This document shows positions 52,902 through 60,928 of a stretch of 64,000 nt of DNA, piece by piece. The DNA comes from Billgrantia endophytica (GTDB taxonomy: Bacteria > Pseudomonadota > Gammaproteobacteria > Pseudomonadales > Halomonadaceae). Under the pieces are notes generated by a model. It did no database searches. It had not been told where the DNA came from and worked only from the letters and a program-made list of their open reading frames with translations. The position numbers and the translations under genes were made by a program. The stretch covers positions 1 to 64,000 of the forward strand of contig NZ_PNRF01000050.1 in assembly GCF_002879615.1 (NCBI RefSeq). The letters run 5' to 3'. The first letter of the stretch is position 1. Every line of letters begins with the position of its first letter.

Positions 52902-53655
52902 TTGTAGTCTCCTTGTTGTGTATCTTCTCTATCAATCCTTGAACCATTTCAAGTTGAGCCATAACGGAATGGAGAACTAAGCTAACCCCTGCCTTCCTTC
53001 TTTCGTTAACTCCCTTCGCTATATAGTTTAAAGCGGTGCCTGCTGTATTAAGCTCTGATACCATTTCATACTTAGCTGGCGGTATAGCTTTTTTAACTCT
53101 CTCTGCCTGTGAAATAAAATATTCTCTCATTACCCTAGCAACTGGTTTGCCACCAAGCTCTTCAGACTTTGATATCAATTGCTCATACTGTTCTTGGTTG
53201 AAACATATCTTGATTTCTCTTTTTCTATTTTCATTGATTGGGCTAAACTCTCTAATAGTTTCATTACTTGATATCAACTTTTTAAATTCTCTCTGACCCT
53301 TAACCTTCATTACATTACAATCAAGTATTTCCTGAACCTGCTTTTCTATCGTTGCTAACAACTCCATTGAATACAAAGACTCTTCTTCTCTAGCTCTACC
53401 TTTATTTTCATTAACGGCTCTTGCTAACTGATTAACGTTATTAACTATCATCGCCACCTCCCTTAGCAGGTGGTTATTTATTTTTGGCATATTCTTGAAA
53501 GCAAACTCTTGCTCATCAAGAAACATATCTCTTATCTGTGTAGACACATTGGTTTCGCCAGCAATCTCTTTAATCAATGTATATTCATTTTGACTGACTC
53601 TTATCTTGACTGTTTTGTATCTTGGGGCTTTGTTTTTCTCTTCAATCTGTTCCAT
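52891..53655 (-). CDS. mobC: Relaxosome accessory protein with two tandem MobC-like domains
   Basis: The 254-residue protein has two related halves. Each begins with a ribbon-helix-helix-type strand-helix (TVKIRVSQNEYTLIKEIAGE; EIKICFNQEQYEQLISKSEE). Each continues to a MobC core with N-x-N-Q-x-A-R-A-x-N-E (NNVNQLARAVNENKG; GTALNYIAKGVNERRK) and ends with a similar helix (LLATIEKQVQEIL; VMAQLEMVQGLIEKI). MobC/MbeC proteins of about 110-130 residues bind oriT and help the relaxase open it. A fused double form is unusual. AAAGGAGAG precedes the start and a promoter core lies at 53805-53815. Confidence 0.85.
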   Translation of the reverse strand: MEQIEEKNKAPRYKTVKIRVSQNEYTLIKEIAGETNVSTQIRDMFLDEQEFAFKNMPKINNHLLREVAMIVNNVNQLARAVNENKGRAREEESLYSMELLATIEKQVQEILDCNVMKVKGQREFKKLISSNETIREFSPINENRKREIKICFNQEQYEQLISKSEELGGKPVARVMREYFISQAERVKKAIPPAKYEMVSELNTAGTALNYIAKGVNERRKAGVSLVLHSVMAQLEMVQGLIEKIHNKETTNDF

Positions 53656-53804
53656 CAGATTTGCTCTCCTTTATTGTTGTTATTGTTTACTCTTTATTAT
53701 AAGAGTATATAAAGCTTATTTAGTTCGTCACTTATTGAAAGCAATTTAAAGTTGTCTTCAATATTTATTGGTGGCAATATAAAGTTGCCTCAACTTTAAA
53801 CACT

Positions 53805-53815
53805 ATTATATCACA
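53805..53815 (-). promoter_or_regulatory. Promoter core TGTGATATAAT of the mobC-relaxase operon
   Basis: Perfect copy of the common core upstream of mobC, with TTGCCACCAATAAAT and an AT-rich leader between. Confidence 0.7.
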
Positions 53816-53831
53816 TATATAGTATTGATGT

Positions 53832-54060
53832 TGCATTACAATCCGCCTCGGATTGTTAGCAACATGGTTTATACCGCCTAACCTTTAGGCGGTGGAACAT
53901 TCCCTGAATGTGTCTGGGTTTGGGGTCAACGAAGCCAGCCGAAGGCTGCGGGGTCAACGGGGCAGAGCCCCTTGCAAGGCAACGAAGTGAAGGTGAAGAC
54001 ACGAAGTGGCGAGCCGAACGAGTGGTTCTTTTTTCAACTATGAGCGAAGCGAATAGGGGA
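53832..54060. other. Cluster of short hairpins beside mobC (candidate oriT)
   Basis: In 200 bases five perfect small dyads follow one another: ACAATCCG/CGGATTGT (53838-53857), ACCGCCTAA/TTAGGCGGT (about 53865-53885), ACATT/AATGT, CAGCC/GGCTG and GGGGC/GCCCC (about 53958-53971). The tract is richer in G+C than its surroundings and is followed by GAAGTG/CGAAGTGG repeats. A plus-strand frame here (53908-54114) lacks a ribosome site. Position next to mobC suits oriT. Confidence 0.5.
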
Positions 54061-54384
54061 AAAAAGATAGCCTTGCTCTTTGTTATAATAAGAAATAGTC
54101 ACAAAATTAGTTAGTATTCACTAACTTATCTGTAAACTGCTATTTCTGAAAAACAGTTTTACACCATTGATAGATAATTACCAGTCAATATGAAAATACC
54201 ACCTTCCCCTATTTGGCCTATTAGTCGGTAAATTGTGTTTTTATCTTAAAAATTGAATGCCCGTATGTTGTGCTATTTAGCTATGAAAAAATCCCCTATA
54301 TTTATTATCCCCTATTTAGATATATTCAAGAATTATTACCATTTAGGCAGGTAAGCTTGCCATACTAGCATTTAAGAGAGTTCG

Positions 54385-54394
54385 CTGGTTTATG
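54385..54394 (+). other. ColE1-nic-like word CTGGTTTATG
   Basis: The ColE1/pBR322 nick region reads CTGG/CTTAACTATG. Here CTGGTTTATGC lies upstream of mobC. The match is short, so this is only a candidate nick site. Confidence 0.3.
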
Positions 54395-54411
54395 CTTGTA
54401 TATAGTGTTTG

Positions 54412-54960
54412 CAAAACATATACCTTTAAACAATGCCTTTTTTAGTTATTGAAGGGCGGATGATCGGTTTAATAGAATAATGCTTTTCGTAAAATATATA
54501 CCCTTGCCACCAAAATCATTGCTTTCAATACACACGTATACCAAACCTAAAATATATACCCTAGCCTCTCCTTTTCATTGCTTTCAAGTCTCTTATAAAC
54601 CGCTCCAAGGATTTCTAGAGATTTTCAAGGATTTCCAAGAATCTTTGAAAATCCTTGAGAATCTTAAAACTGGAAAGTCTTTCTAATAATTCTGGAAAGT
54701 CTGGAATCCATTCTGGAAAGTCTTTTAATTTTCCCCTTCATTGAATTCAATATGGTTGTAATCATTACCCTATCCTGTAAGCAAGATGAATATACATTTT
54801 GAAGACAATAATGGTGCTTGCTGGCACATATACTTTTCGTTAAATATATACGTTGCTATCAATATAATATTGCTTTCAACAACAGAAATTTTGTTATCAA
54901 TAAGAGGGTTTCAGTCGCCTCAAGTTTCTTGTAGGTCGCATATACGTTTATTGCTTGTTC
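54412..54960. repeat. Direct-repeat array AAATATATAC ... TTGCTTTCAA with a 14-bp dyad
   Basis: At least four degenerate copies of AAATATATACsyTTGCC (near 54415, 54491, 54549 and 54842) alternate with TTGCTTTCAA/TTGCTATCAA (54519, 54578, 54853, 54870, 54891). Between them GATTTTCAAGGATT (54620) and AATCTTTGAAAATC (54640) form a dyad with one mismatch, and TGGAAAGTCT occurs three times (54670-54720). Such arrays are typical of replication or transfer origins. Confidence 0.6.
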
Positions 54961-55660
54961 CTTAAAGTAGGCTTCTAATCTCCTTGAAGTGATGGGTTTG
55001 GGAATGACTGAATTTCTTTCAACAAAGGGGTTATATTGAGAGCAATGGTGTTAGGTTTCATTGCTACAAGCTTCTATTTTGCTCTTTGCTGGGTTTTATA
55101 AAGTGGGCTGGGCGAAGCCTAGCCTTTGTGTTTTGGGAGCTATGTGAAGCTGTGGTGAGCTTGCGAACCTGAGCTTCATATAGCGATTGTGGTAGGGGTT
55201 CCCTTTGTGAGCTTGCGAGCAAGGGGAGAAAGGTTTTATGCGAGCTTGCGAGCAGAGCTTTTAGAAGTCGAGCCTTTCAGAGCTTTTGTTGAGCCATGGG
55301 GTTTGGCGAAACAATAGCGAAGAAAGGCGAGAGCCTATGATGCATCTATCTGAAGCTGTGGCGAGCCTGTGAGCCTGTTGGTGTGTGAGTATGGGTTAGG
55401 GTTCCTGCCCTTGCGAGCCTGCGAGCATAGGCGGGAGAAGCGGGCTTGGTGGCCGTGGCTGTCATCAAGCGGGGGTATCCTCGATGTGAGCGGTGCGAGA
55501 TCCTTTTGTCGTCAACGGGGGGGTGTCTCTATGTCCAGGGGATTGCTATTCCCTTCCCTGTGAAGCTCTCTACTGGCTTCAGGTGGTTAAGTGCTGTCGT
55601 TGCCCTGCTCTACTACTGAAAGGCCGTGTGGTGGCTGTGTGGCTGGATTGCGGGCAAAAG
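54961..55660. other. GC-richer gene-free tract with GAGCYTGCGAGC repeats
   Basis: The word GAGCTTGCGAGC or GAGCCTGCGAGC and close variants occur at least six times between 55140 and 55430. TACTGGCTTC at about 55570 also resembles the ColE1 nick site. Several plus-strand frames (for example 55369-55735) have repeat-driven composition and no ribosome site, so none is accepted. Confidence 0.5.
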
Positions 55661-55682
55661 AAAAGCCCGCATAAGCGGGCTT
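55660..55682 (-). terminator. Terminator after the 236-residue gene
   Basis: On the minus strand AAGCCCGCTTATGCGGGC followed by TTTTC, 5 bases past the stop. Confidence 0.85.
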
Positions 55683-55686
55683 GGTA

Positions 55687-56397
55687 TCACTTATCTAAAA
55701 CATTGACTATTCTAGCTCCATCTTTACTTTTATAAACTGTGCCTCTTCCAAGAAAGAAATTTTCAATCTTTCCTTCTGGCTCATATATTTTATAGCCTTG
55801 CTCTTTCATCCTTTCATCTAAAGTATTAGCTTGTGTGCTAAGATGCACAGTTCTTGTCACTTTGAAATTTACATGGTCTGTGTTTTCTTTACCACCATCT
55901 CTCTCCGTCACTTTGATTTCAAGTGTTCCATCTTGGCTTGTAAAAGTGGTGACTTTACTATCTTTATCTGTAAATAAATCTTCATAGTTTTTTGTATTAG
56001 ATATGGTGGTTACACTTACACTAGAAGCATTGATCTTAAAATCTTCTGTTGAATTAAAAAGGGTTCCTTCTATACTACTTATCTCATTATTATCCTCACT
56101 AGTAAAATAACTAGCAATATATTTTGTAGCTGAAACTGTAATTGAACTCAAAGTTATTAAGCCTGGGACTGGCGGCAACGTAAAGTTATAATTTTCATCT
56201 TTAGAAGAACTATTAGAAGATAATCCTCTTGATAAAACACCCATACCTTTATTAAGTGTTGCTAGAATATAAACTTTTGAAGATTCCTCATTATTAGTAA
56301 CACTCTCAGTATTTTCGTGTGCCACCACCCCATTTGCTACCAACATTGAAGTTGATACTAAAGCTATTCCTACTGTTTTCATCATTTTGTTTTTCAT
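55687..56397 (-). CDS. Exported protein of unknown function
   Basis: The 236-residue product has a signal peptide (MKNKMMKTVGIALVSTSMLV, cleaved after VVA) and a Ser/Thr/Asn-rich, strand-forming mature part (SSVSVTTISNTKNYEDLFTD; GTLEIKVTERDGGKENTD). A hydrophobic patch PPVPGLITLSSITVSATKY at about 75-95 could contact a membrane. Its ATG overlaps the upstream stop by ATGA. The ribosome site and first codons are the same as those of the upstream gene. No family is recognised. Confidence 0.65.
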   Translation of the reverse strand: MKNKMMKTVGIALVSTSMLVANGVVAHENTESVTNNEESSKVYILATLNKGMGVLSRGLSSNSSSKDENYNFTLPPVPGLITLSSITVSATKYIASYFTSEDNNEISSIEGTLFNSTEDFKINASSVSVTTISNTKNYEDLFTDKDSKVTTFTSQDGTLEIKVTERDGGKENTDHVNFKVTRTVHLSTQANTLDERMKEQGYKIYEPEGKIENFFLGRGTVYKSKDGARIVNVLDK

Positions 56398-56663
56398 TGT
56401 CTTGCTCCTTTTTTATTAAAAATTCTATCTATTCCTCTAAAATAAATATTTAATATATTGTATATACAAAATAAAAATGTAGCTGTAAACGACACTGAAA
56501 GCACTAAAGTCGCCAAAATCATTGCTGAACCAGTAGCATCTACATAAGTTGTTATTATATAGTTTCCAACTTCAAAAAAACCTGTATTTGCGATTAAAAA
56601 TATAGCTAGTAATATCATTAAACCTATTATATTGACTGCTATTTTCATCATTTTGTTTTTCAT
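56394..56663 (-). CDS. Small membrane protein
   Basis: The start at 56663 (MKNKMMKIAVNI, 89 residues) follows AAGGAGCAAGACA, a stretch duplicated before the next gene. Two membrane helices (about 8-28 and 48-72) are followed by a basic tail RGIDRIFNKKGARQ. The longer frame from 56702 is rejected. It is coupled to the exported protein downstream. No family is recognised. Confidence 0.65.
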   Translation of the reverse strand: MKNKMMKIAVNIIGLMILLAIFLIANTGFFEVGNYIITTYVDATGSAMILATLVLSVSFTATFLFCIYNILNIYFRGIDRIFNKKGARQ

Positions 56664-56728
56664 TGTCTTGCTCCTTGTTTTTGTTTTCTTTATTGCCCGC
56701 AACCGTGCGGGCTTTATTTTCTATAATA

Positions 56729-57229
56729 TTATTGATTTACTGCATATACTCTAACTATTTCTTTTGTCATTGGGAAACTAGCTCCCTCTCCGTATACCCA
56801 TTTATTATCAATATTTTTTATTTTAACTGTGTTGTCTTCACAGCTATATAGTCCTTCCATTGGTTTACTGCTTTTCTTCATTATGTCGCAAGCTTTGTCG
56901 CTAACCTGATGAACTTGGAAATACTCTTTGTTGTAGCTAACTATACTGTTATGTAGATTGTTGCCTTCTTGAAATTTATTGCTTTCAACAATGACTTCAT
57001 CTTTTTCAACAAGGCGATTCATTATTTGATATGACCCTATTATACTACCTATTTCAAATACAGTAGCTATGTCGGCATCCTTGTATGTTTCATTATTGAA
57101 TGTTTCAGCTATTGATTGTCTGATATCTACTGCTTCTCTTTGGCTCTGTGACTCATTGAACTTGAAACCAAATAGGGTTATCCCTGCTATAAGTGGTATT
57201 GCTAGTATTGTGCATTGTAGTTTGCTCAT
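56729..57229 (-). CDS. Exported or membrane-anchored protein, unknown
   Basis: The 166-residue protein has one N-terminal hydrophobic helix (LQCTILAIPLIAGITLFGF), a helical mid-part, and a C-terminal domain with two Cys (KACDIMKKSSKPMEGLYSCE). One helix plus a small globular domain with a late Cys pair is the general shape of pilin-like proteins. There is no prepilin cleavage site or Glu5, so this is only a resemblance. AAGGAG precedes the start. Confidence 0.6.
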   Translation of the reverse strand: MSKLQCTILAIPLIAGITLFGFKFNESQSQREAVDIRQSIAETFNNETYKDADIATVFEIGSIIGSYQIMNRLVEKDEVIVESNKFQEGNNLHNSIVSYNKEYFQVHQVSDKACDIMKKSSKPMEGLYSCEDNTVKIKNIDNKWVYGEGASFPMTKEIVRVYAVNQ

Positions 57230-57256
57230 TGTTTTTCTCCTTGTTATTATTGTTGT

Positions 57257-57643
57257 TTAAGCTGCTTTTGCAAAGTATAGGATTGAATCATCTTCGCTTG
57301 TTTCTTCTTTGTTGCTATCAAGCTCAATAATCAGATTTTTATTCAATCTAGTTACTGAAAGAGCCACACTGTCCAGAGACATAGCTTTTTCAAAGAAAAC
57401 CTTTTCTTTTGTTTCGCTTTTAGAAATAGATATGTTGTTTGTAATGGCTGAAATGGTATTTTTAAAAGCATTACCATTTAATTCTTTTTCTAAAGCTTGC
57501 TGTCTTACCCATTGCCCATCTATGTTGAATGATATTGTTTCTGGTGTATTAGTTGAGAATAGCTTTCTCTCGCTACCTTCAATTTTAATACTGGTTGCTT
57601 TTGCTTCTAGTGCTGTGCTGTAAATATTAGTTAATGTATTCAT
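57257..57643 (-). CDS. Unknown 128-residue protein
   Basis: Soluble protein of strands and helices (ALEAKATSIKIEGSERKLFS; DSVALSVTRLNKNLIIELDS). AAAGGAG precedes the start. Promoter core at 57704-57714 within the three-copy repeat. It heads the unit that includes the gene at 56729. No family is recognised. Confidence 0.6.
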   Translation of the reverse strand: MNTLTNIYSTALEAKATSIKIEGSERKLFSTNTPETISFNIDGQWVRQQALEKELNGNAFKNTISAITNNISISKSETKEKVFFEKAMSLDSVALSVTRLNKNLIIELDSNKEETSEDDSILYFAKAA

Positions 57644-57694
57644 AATCTTTCTCCTTTTTTGTTTTGTTTGTTATTTGAGACATTGCCTTATCTC

Positions 57695-57905
57695 AATAGT
57701 ATAATTATATCACAATCTGTACGGAAAGTCTTTAATATTTATTGCATTATTTAAATAAATGTGGTGTTTATGTTATATATAAAGCACTTCTGCTAGCTTT
57801 GAATATAACTTTTTTATTGAGTCAAGGGGCTATATCGCTTCGCTTAGTTATTGAAAGGCGGATTGATAGGTTTTGTGGTCTGGATCTTCTTGTGGAGCTC
57901 CGTGC
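57695..57905. repeat. Promoter-region repeat, copy A
   Basis: First of three long direct repeats (others at 59055 and 62985). Shared blocks include ACGGAAAGTCTTTAATATTT, AAAGCACTTCTGCTAGCTTT, GAATATAACTTTTTTATTGA and TATCGCTTCGCTTAGTTATT. It carries the promoter of the 128-residue gene at its left edge and diverges after about 57905. Confidence 0.9.
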
Positions 57906-58153
57906 TGGCTTCTGGTGGATAGGTGTGGCATTGCCCTACCCTCGATGCTGGATCTCATCTGAGCGGTGCTGTATGGGCTTCCTATGGCTGGTGGTGTGGT
58001 GGCCTACTCGCCCTGCTGAAAGCTGTGTGGTGGTTTTGTTGCTTGATTCTGAGCAAGAGAAAGCCCGCTGATGCGGGCTTTTTATTGGTTTTATATATGT
58101 TATTATTAAAAGTGCCTTCCTTAGTATTTAACTTATTATTCCTATTAAAAGAT
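57906..58153. other. Intergenic stretch with a bidirectional hairpin
   Basis: A dispersed GC-richer segment, then AAAGCCCGCTGATGCGGGCT with T-rich flanks (58060-58086), probably the terminator of the gene at 58154. No gene is supported. Confidence 0.55.
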
Positions 58154-58528
58154 CTAGTTATTAGTCGGTAAAGAGCTTGTATTCTTTTCCATATACCAAG
58201 ATATCACCTTCATAGTTATATCGTAAGCACTACCGTCCTGACATTTAGCTTCAATATTTTTTTCAACCAGACTTATAATTTTACAATCTAAGTCATCAGA
58301 ATAAGTATGATAAGATTTTAAATTTTCCTTATCTTTTCTATATTCAAAATCTTGCTGTAATCTTTCAAATTCTGCTTGCTGAATTTCTAATCTATTTTCA
58401 GCATCCTCTTGAAGACTTTTGTTGCCATAATAATCAGAACTAATGAAAATTGCTGTAAGAGCAAAAACGATCATTGAAACTTTTATAGCTCCGACAAATA
58501 CCCCTTTTTTAAAACTATTATTATTCAT
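58154..58528 (-). CDS. Single-pass membrane protein with coiled coil
   Basis: The 124-residue protein has one membrane helix (about 14-31), a coiled coil (SLQEDAENRLEIQQAEFERL) and a small domain with two Cys (DDLDCKIISLVEKNIEAKCQ). The upstream gene product has the same layout, including C-x-I and a second Cys, so they are probably distant paralogs. AAGGAG precedes the start, with an 8-base overlap. No family is recognised. Confidence 0.65.
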   Translation of the reverse strand: MNNNSFKKGVFVGAIKVSMIVFALTAIFISSDYYGNKSLQEDAENRLEIQQAEFERLQQDFEYRKDKENLKSYHTYSDDLDCKIISLVEKNIEAKCQDGSAYDITMKVISWYMEKNTSSLPTNN

Positions 58529-59000
58529 AAATTTCTCCTTGTATATCTTTAATTATTATTGCACTAAATAGACACTTGATAAGAGTATGATCATTTAATT
58601 TTCCATCAATGTCGCAATGATAGTCATCGAAGTTAATAACATCTGTATAGATGAATTGGTCGGACGGCCTTCTACTATCAATATTAACAGCAAAACTCAT
58701 TGAACTATCCAAATTATCACTTTCACAATCGAATAAAGTTTTATATTTATTTTTCACAATATGGCATTCAATAGTATTTTCTTTATCGTTATAAATAATC
58801 ATCTCACCCTGCTTGCTTATTTTCCCTTTAAGCTCTTCATTTTTATTCTTAAACTCTTCTACTTTTTCTAAAGTGCTTGAATAAGGATCTCTTTGAATAT
58901 TATATGAGTATGATAATGCTAATAAACTAATAAAAAAACTCACCACAAGTGATATGATTCCACCTATTAAAGCTCCTATTCTATATTTTTTGTTTTTCAT
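58521..59000 (-). CDS. Single-pass membrane protein with coiled coil
   Basis: The 159-residue protein has a membrane helix (about 9-32), a coiled coil (TLEKVEEFKNKNEELKGKIS) and a Cys-containing domain (IECHIVKNKYKTLFDCESDN). It resembles the downstream gene in layout. GGAGAA precedes the start; promoter core at 59060-59070. No family is recognised. Confidence 0.65.
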   Translation of the reverse strand: MKNKKYRIGALIGGIISLVVSFFISLLALSYSYNIQRDPYSSTLEKVEEFKNKNEELKGKISKQGEMIIYNDKENTIECHIVKNKYKTLFDCESDNLDSSMSFAVNIDSRRPSDQFIYTDVINFDDYHCDIDGKLNDHTLIKCLFSAIIIKDIQGEIYE

Positions 59001-59054
59001 GGTCTTTCTCCTTTTTTTGTTTTGTTCTTATTTGAGATATTCCCTAATCTCTAT

Positions 59055-59375
59055 ATATGATTATATCACATTTTATACGGAAAGTCTTTAATATTTATTG
59101 ATTTATTTAAATAAATGTGGTGTTTATGTTATATATAAAGCACTTCTGCTAGCTTTGAATATAACTTTTTTATTGAGTCAAGGGGATTATATCGCTTCGC
59201 TTAGTTATTGAAGGGCGAAATGATAGGGTTTTGTGGTGTGTAGCGGGCTAGTTTTGCTCTCTGAGCCGTTGTTTGCTCCAGGGTATCTCTATGCCTATTC
59301 CACCTTCTTGCCCTTTGTCACAGCCCCTGCCTTCATTCCTTCTCTCAATTCCTGCGAGCAAAGCGAGTATGCTTT
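59055..59375. repeat. Promoter-region repeat, copy B
   Basis: Second copy of the long repeat. Together with copy C it extends further than copy A, through GGGCTAGTTTT, TCTCTGAGCCGTTGTTT and CTCTATGCC to CTTCTCTCAAT, about 300 bases in all. Confidence 0.9.
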
Positions 59376-59385
59376 GCTATCAAAA

Positions 59386-59412
59386 AAGCCACCTGATTAG
59401 GTGGCTCTTCCA
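59386..59412 (-). terminator. Terminator after the 198-residue gene
   Basis: On the minus strand GAGCCACCTAATCAGGTGGC and TTTTTTG follow the stop. Confidence 0.85.
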
Positions 59413-60009
59413 TCAAATATAGCTTTCTATGAGTTGTTTGATATAGTCCTTTTCTTTGCCCTCAAATACGAAGTCTAGTGGTAGTCCAGTATATTCATCT
59501 ACTTGTGATACTAAGAAGTAGTTTTCACTTTCAGCCATTACTACTTCATATCTATGTCTTGGCTTGTTTAGCTGTTTCACCACTTTGATATCAACATCTT
59601 CATAACCCACCATCTGCCCTATCATTACATCTAACGGGTTTGGCAAGTCTCTAAACTGAAATTCTTTTTGGTAAGCTCTGAAAACTTCTTGTGGAATTAT
59701 TATGTATTTTCTCAGCTTCTGTATTTCAATCTTTTTGGTATTTTTATCGTGCGAAGAATACACTGATAAACCATTTTTATAGAACATGCCATCGTATCTT
59801 TTGGCTTGCATTTTCTTTGCTATTGCTTCTATACGGTTATCAGTGAAATAGTTATACCCTAATATTGACTTCAATAGGGAGAGCTTTGAAAGTAGTAGGT
59901 GGTAGTCTTCTTCATATTCTACGAATTGTATTAACTCGGGCTTTTCATTGATATCAATGGTGCCACTCTTTATATCTTGTATTAGCTTATCAACTTTTTT
60001 GTATTCCAT
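59413..60009 (-). CDS. Unknown 198-residue protein
   Basis: Soluble protein: helical N-terminus (YKKVDKLIQDIKSGTIDINE), a middle with KRYDGMFYKNGLSVYSSHDK, and a strand pair RHRYEVVMAESENYFLVSQV near the end. AAGGAG precedes the start, and a TATGATATAAT core lies at 60048-60058. No family is recognised. Confidence 0.65.
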   Translation of the reverse strand: MEYKKVDKLIQDIKSGTIDINEKPELIQFVEYEEDYHLLLSKLSLLKSILGYNYFTDNRIEAIAKKMQAKRYDGMFYKNGLSVYSSHDKNTKKIEIQKLRKYIIIPQEVFRAYQKEFQFRDLPNPLDVMIGQMVGYEDVDIKVVKQLNKPRHRYEVVMAESENYFLVSQVDEYTGLPLDFVFEGKEKDYIKQLIESYI

Positions 60010-60100
60010 ATTGTCTCCTTATTATTATTGTTTGAACATTATATCATATTTAAGGTTCATTGACTGATTCACCTTTCTCAATAGCTCTATTGCTAGCAAA

Positions 60101-60130
60101 AAAAAGCCACTTGCTACCAAGTGGCTTGAA
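60101..60130 (-). terminator. Terminator after the 109-residue gene
   Basis: On the minus strand AAGCCACTTGGTAGCAAGTG closes a stem and is followed by GCTTTTTTTT. Confidence 0.85.
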
Positions 60131-60150
60131 GTTCTGAGTTCGTGGTTTCA

Positions 60151-60480
60151 TCACAGCTTTTGAATTTCGGCTTCGATAAGCTCCATGATAGTTTCGCACA
60201 GCTTGGCTTTCGGATTTTTTGCTTTCAATAGATAGCCATGAAATACCGATCTACCAAAGAAATACTTTTTGATTTCAAGTATTTCTTCCTTTGTTGTCGT
60301 CAACCTACCATTGCTATCAAAAGCGACATTTAAATACATATAGTGAATATCGAAGGTTTTCTTTTTATCGTCGTCATACCATCTGACTGTGATTTTGAAG
60401 GTAGCATCATCTTCGCTTGATGCTATCTTCTCTGGCACTATATGTATTCCTTTCTCTAAAATAACTCCCTTGTTATCCAT
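60151..60480 (-). CDS. Unknown 109-residue protein
   Basis: Mixed strand/helix protein (TFKITVRWYDDDKKKTFDIH, then helices). AAGGAGGGAG precedes the start. It follows the coiled-coil gene by 13 bases, in one unit. No family is recognised. Confidence 0.6.
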   Translation of the reverse strand: MDNKGVILEKGIHIVPEKIASSEDDATFKITVRWYDDDKKKTFDIHYMYLNVAFDSNGRLTTTKEEILEIKKYFFGRSVFHGYLLKAKNPKAKLCETIMELIEAEIQKL

Positions 60481-60493
60481 GCTCCCTCCTTGT

Positions 60494-60874
60494 TTAAACG
60501 ATTGAAACGATTATTCCATTTTTTATGACTGCTTTACCACCTTCTTGCTCTATAGGGTATTTTCCATCTCCTAACTTTTTATATAGAGCTTTCATTTCAT
60601 CAGTTACTATTTCTTGTCTCAAAGCTTCTATATCTAACCCTTTAACCCTTTCAAGGTATCTGATAAGTGAATGGTCAGATACTATTAACTCATCGCTCTT
60701 GCTCGTATTTTCAAGCTCCTGCTGTGCTTCGTATATCTGTCGCTGAATATTCTCTTTGTATCTAATAGAATTTTCGTAAGCCTCTTTTTTGCCTTCAATA
60801 TTATTGTTAGCAACCTCAAGCTTCTTATGTAAACTAGATATTTTCTTTTTCAATGCTCTTACTTTTTGTATCAT
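60494..60874 (-). CDS. Coiled-coil protein with a DUF4258-like C-terminal segment
   Basis: Residues 1-60 form a coiled coil (RALKKKISSLHKKLEVANNN). The rest, IVSDHSLIRYLERVKGLDIE, then EALRQEIVTDEMKALYKKLG and KAVIKNGIIVSIV, follows the pattern H-x4-R-x3-R followed by a final strand pair. I have seen this in small phage and plasmid proteins resembling DUF4258. No function is established. AAGGAG precedes the start. Confidence 0.6.
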   Translation of the reverse strand: MIQKVRALKKKISSLHKKLEVANNNIEGKKEAYENSIRYKENIQRQIYEAQQELENTSKSDELIVSDHSLIRYLERVKGLDIEALRQEIVTDEMKALYKKLGDGKYPIEQEGGKAVIKNGIIVSIV

Positions 60875-60928
60875 TATCTTCTCCTTTTATTATTGTTTTA
60901 GTCCTGATGAAATTATCAGGACTTTTTA

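Noticed and set aside
53908..54114. 68-codon plus-strand frame beside mobC
   Set aside because: It consists of the short hairpin words of the candidate oriT region and has no ribosome site.
54480..54686. 68-codon plus-strand frame in the repeat array
   Set aside because: Repeat-driven composition and no ribosome site or promoter core.
55369..55735. Two overlapping plus-strand frames before the exported-protein gene
   Set aside because: Low-complexity G/T-rich repeats, no ribosome site, and one runs into the terminator and coding end of the gene at 55687.
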